Notes under the pieces: generated by a model
Seen by the model: only the letters and a program-made list of their open reading frames with translations
The model's database searches: none
What the model was told of the DNA's origin: nothing
In this document: one piece after another, positions 63,053-64,000 of the stretch
How positions within the stretch are numbered: the first letter of the stretch is position 1
Layout: every line of letters starts with the position of its first letter
Assembly (NCBI GenBank): GCA_050249695.1
Contig: JBFWQA010000001.1
Coordinates: forward strand, 930,001 to 994,000
Reading direction: 5' to 3'
DNA: 64,000 nucleotides
From: JACKJP01 sp050249695
GTDB lineage: Bacteria; Pseudomonadota; Alphaproteobacteria; Rhizobiales; Tepidamorphaceae
Made by a program: the position numbers and the translations under genes

Positions 63053-64000
63053 GGGGCTGCTCCCACTGCGAAGCGCTCGCGCGAAATCAGTTTCTGATTG
63101 AGCGCCGCCTCCTCACGCAGGCGCTCCGGCGACCCGAAAGCCTGATAGCTCCAGCCCACCCGCTTGAACCAGTATTGCAGGCCGAGCTGGTCGGTAATGC
63201 CCATGCCGCCGTGAACCTCGGTCGCCGTACGCGCGGAAAATCGCGCGGCTTCGGCCATATATGCTTTGGCGTGCAGGCAGCACAGGGAGGCATCTTCGAG
63301 CCCGTGATCATATGCATAGCCCGCATACCAGAGCAGCGCCCTGCCCGGCTCAAGCCCCGCCGCCATCTCGGCGCACATATGCTTGACCGCCTGGAAACTG
63401 CCGATCGGCCGGCCGAACTGATGGCGTATCTTGGCATATTCCACCGCGTCGTTGATCATCTTCCAGCCGGCACCCAGGAGGTCGGCCGCGAGCGCGAGCC
63501 GCGCGGCATCGGCAAGACGGCCCATCCCGGCATTGCCCGCATCGAGCGGGTACGCGGCCGTCCCGGTGAAGACAAGTTGCGCGGTCGCGCGCGTCCGGTC
63601 GACGGTGTCGAGCGTGACCACATCAAGACCCGTTGCATCCGCGTCGACGAGGTGGAGCTGCCCCTTGTCATCGGCGACGATGAAACCATGTGCGCCCAGA
63701 TGATCGACGGCGAATGTCGATTTCCCGTTCAACTTGCCCGCAGCCGAAGCAAGGCCTGCGCGTTCGTGATTGCCCGATATCGTCTGCGTCAGGGCGGCAC
63801 CGAAGCGGAATTCGCCGGAAGCAATCCTCGGCAGGTACTCGGCCTTCTGTTCGGCTGTGCCGAAGCTGGCTATCGCGAGCGGGGCGATGATCGCCGCGCC
63901 GAGCAACGGCGCAGGTACCACATGCTTGCCGAACAGTTCCGCAACCAGAACCGCGTCCAGCAATCCAAGCCCGAGGCCGCCGAACGCCTCCGGCACCAGC
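63049..64000 (-). CDS. Acyl-CoA dehydrogenase (N-terminus outside window)
   Basis: The visible C-terminal 317 residues or so belong to the acyl-CoA dehydrogenase family. They include the middle beta-domain (SGEFRFGAALTQTISGNHE and neighbours), the helical C-terminal domain (AAGLEPGRALLWYAGYAY), and the ending TEVHGGMGITDQLGLQYWFK, a conserved FAD-site signature. The last segment GMGITD is typical for steroid- and short-chain-acyl families. The gene continues past base 64000; only the part from LVPEAFGGLGLG onward is present. It precedes the cyclase-family gene with overlap. Confidence 0.92.
   Translation of the reverse strand, partial: LVPEAFGGLGLGLLDAVLVAELFGKHVVPAPLLGAAIIAPLAIASFGTAEQKAEYLPRIASGEFRFGAALTQTISGNHERAGLASAAGKLNGKSTFAVDHLGAHGFIVADDKGQLHLVDADATGLDVVTLDTVDRTRATAQLVFTGTAAYPLDAGNAGMGRLADAARLALAADLLGAGWKMINDAVEYAKIRHQFGRPIGSFQAVKHMCAEMAAGLEPGRALLWYAGYAYDHGLEDASLCCLHAKAYMAEAARFSARTATEVHGGMGITDQLGLQYWFKRVGWSYQAFGSPERLREEAALNQKLISRERFAVGAAP

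Overview
The window is about 64 kb of GC-rich, densely coding DNA, best explained as chromosome of an alphaproteobacterium, probably of the Hyphomicrobiales/Parvibaculales type. The evidence is gene order: ppiD / tpiA-secG-pyrG-kdsA-eno-ftsB-pdhA-pdhB-pdhC-lpd-lipA, fused ispDF, dusB-ntrB-ntrC-ntrY-ntrX-trkA-trkH-hfq-hflX, and rlpA-dac-tmk-holB-metG-tatD are all classic alphaproteobacterial blocks. So are a lipoyl domain fused to PDH E1-beta and the IspD-IspF fusion. I see no tRNA, rRNA, CRISPR array, insertion sequence or phage gene.

Region 1 (1-21 kb) is central metabolism and envelope: PpiD foldase, triose-phosphate isomerase, SecG, CTP synthase, a VOC protein, KDO8P synthase, two tandem MFS transporters, QueF, enolase, FtsB, the pyruvate dehydrogenase operon with a small unrecognised gene inside it, an acyltransferase, lipoyl synthase, a START-domain protein, a CinA-type amidase and IspDF. 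Region 2 (21-33.4 kb) is the nitrogen-regulation block dusB-ntrBC-ntrYX, followed by TrkAH potassium uptake and the RNA chaperone Hfq with HflX. Region 3 (33.4-42 kb, minus strand) is MazG, a GlcG/HbpS-like protein, a metallo-hydrolase, TatD, MetG, HolB, Tmk, a D,D-carboxypeptidase and RlpA.

Region 4 (42-48.7 kb) is accessory transport and phosphate biology: an MscS channel, a degenerate SDR, a Na/Pi cotransporter next to a CYTH-CHAD protein, an MgtC-like protein and a split YeeE/YedE transporter pair. Region 5 (48.8-64 kb) is a catabolic island. It holds an alpha/beta-hydrolase, two eroded metallo-beta-lactamase-fold proteins, a GMC oxidoreductase, a flavin monooxygenase, an enoyl-CoA hydratase, three thiolase-fold proteins with two DUF35 partners, an acyl-CoA synthetase, a cyclase-family protein and an acyl-CoA dehydrogenase cut by the window end.

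The most interesting signals are in region 5. All three thiolase-fold proteins lack the nucleophilic cysteine, and two are encoded beside DUF35 zinc-ribbon partners, which suggests thiolase-fold aldolases like those of steroid side-chain degradation rather than thiolases. Two promoters of this island carry near-identical dyads of the form GTCAAC-N6-GTTGAY overlapping a TTGACA -35 box, which points to one local repressor. Other unexplained signals are a 25-bp symmetric element in the dusB-ntr promoter, a strong hairpin and a duplicated element upstream of hfq, an AT-rich rare-codon island inside ntrY, and a terminator-like hairpin just upstream of pyrG. All family assignments are by eye from motifs; no database search was possible.
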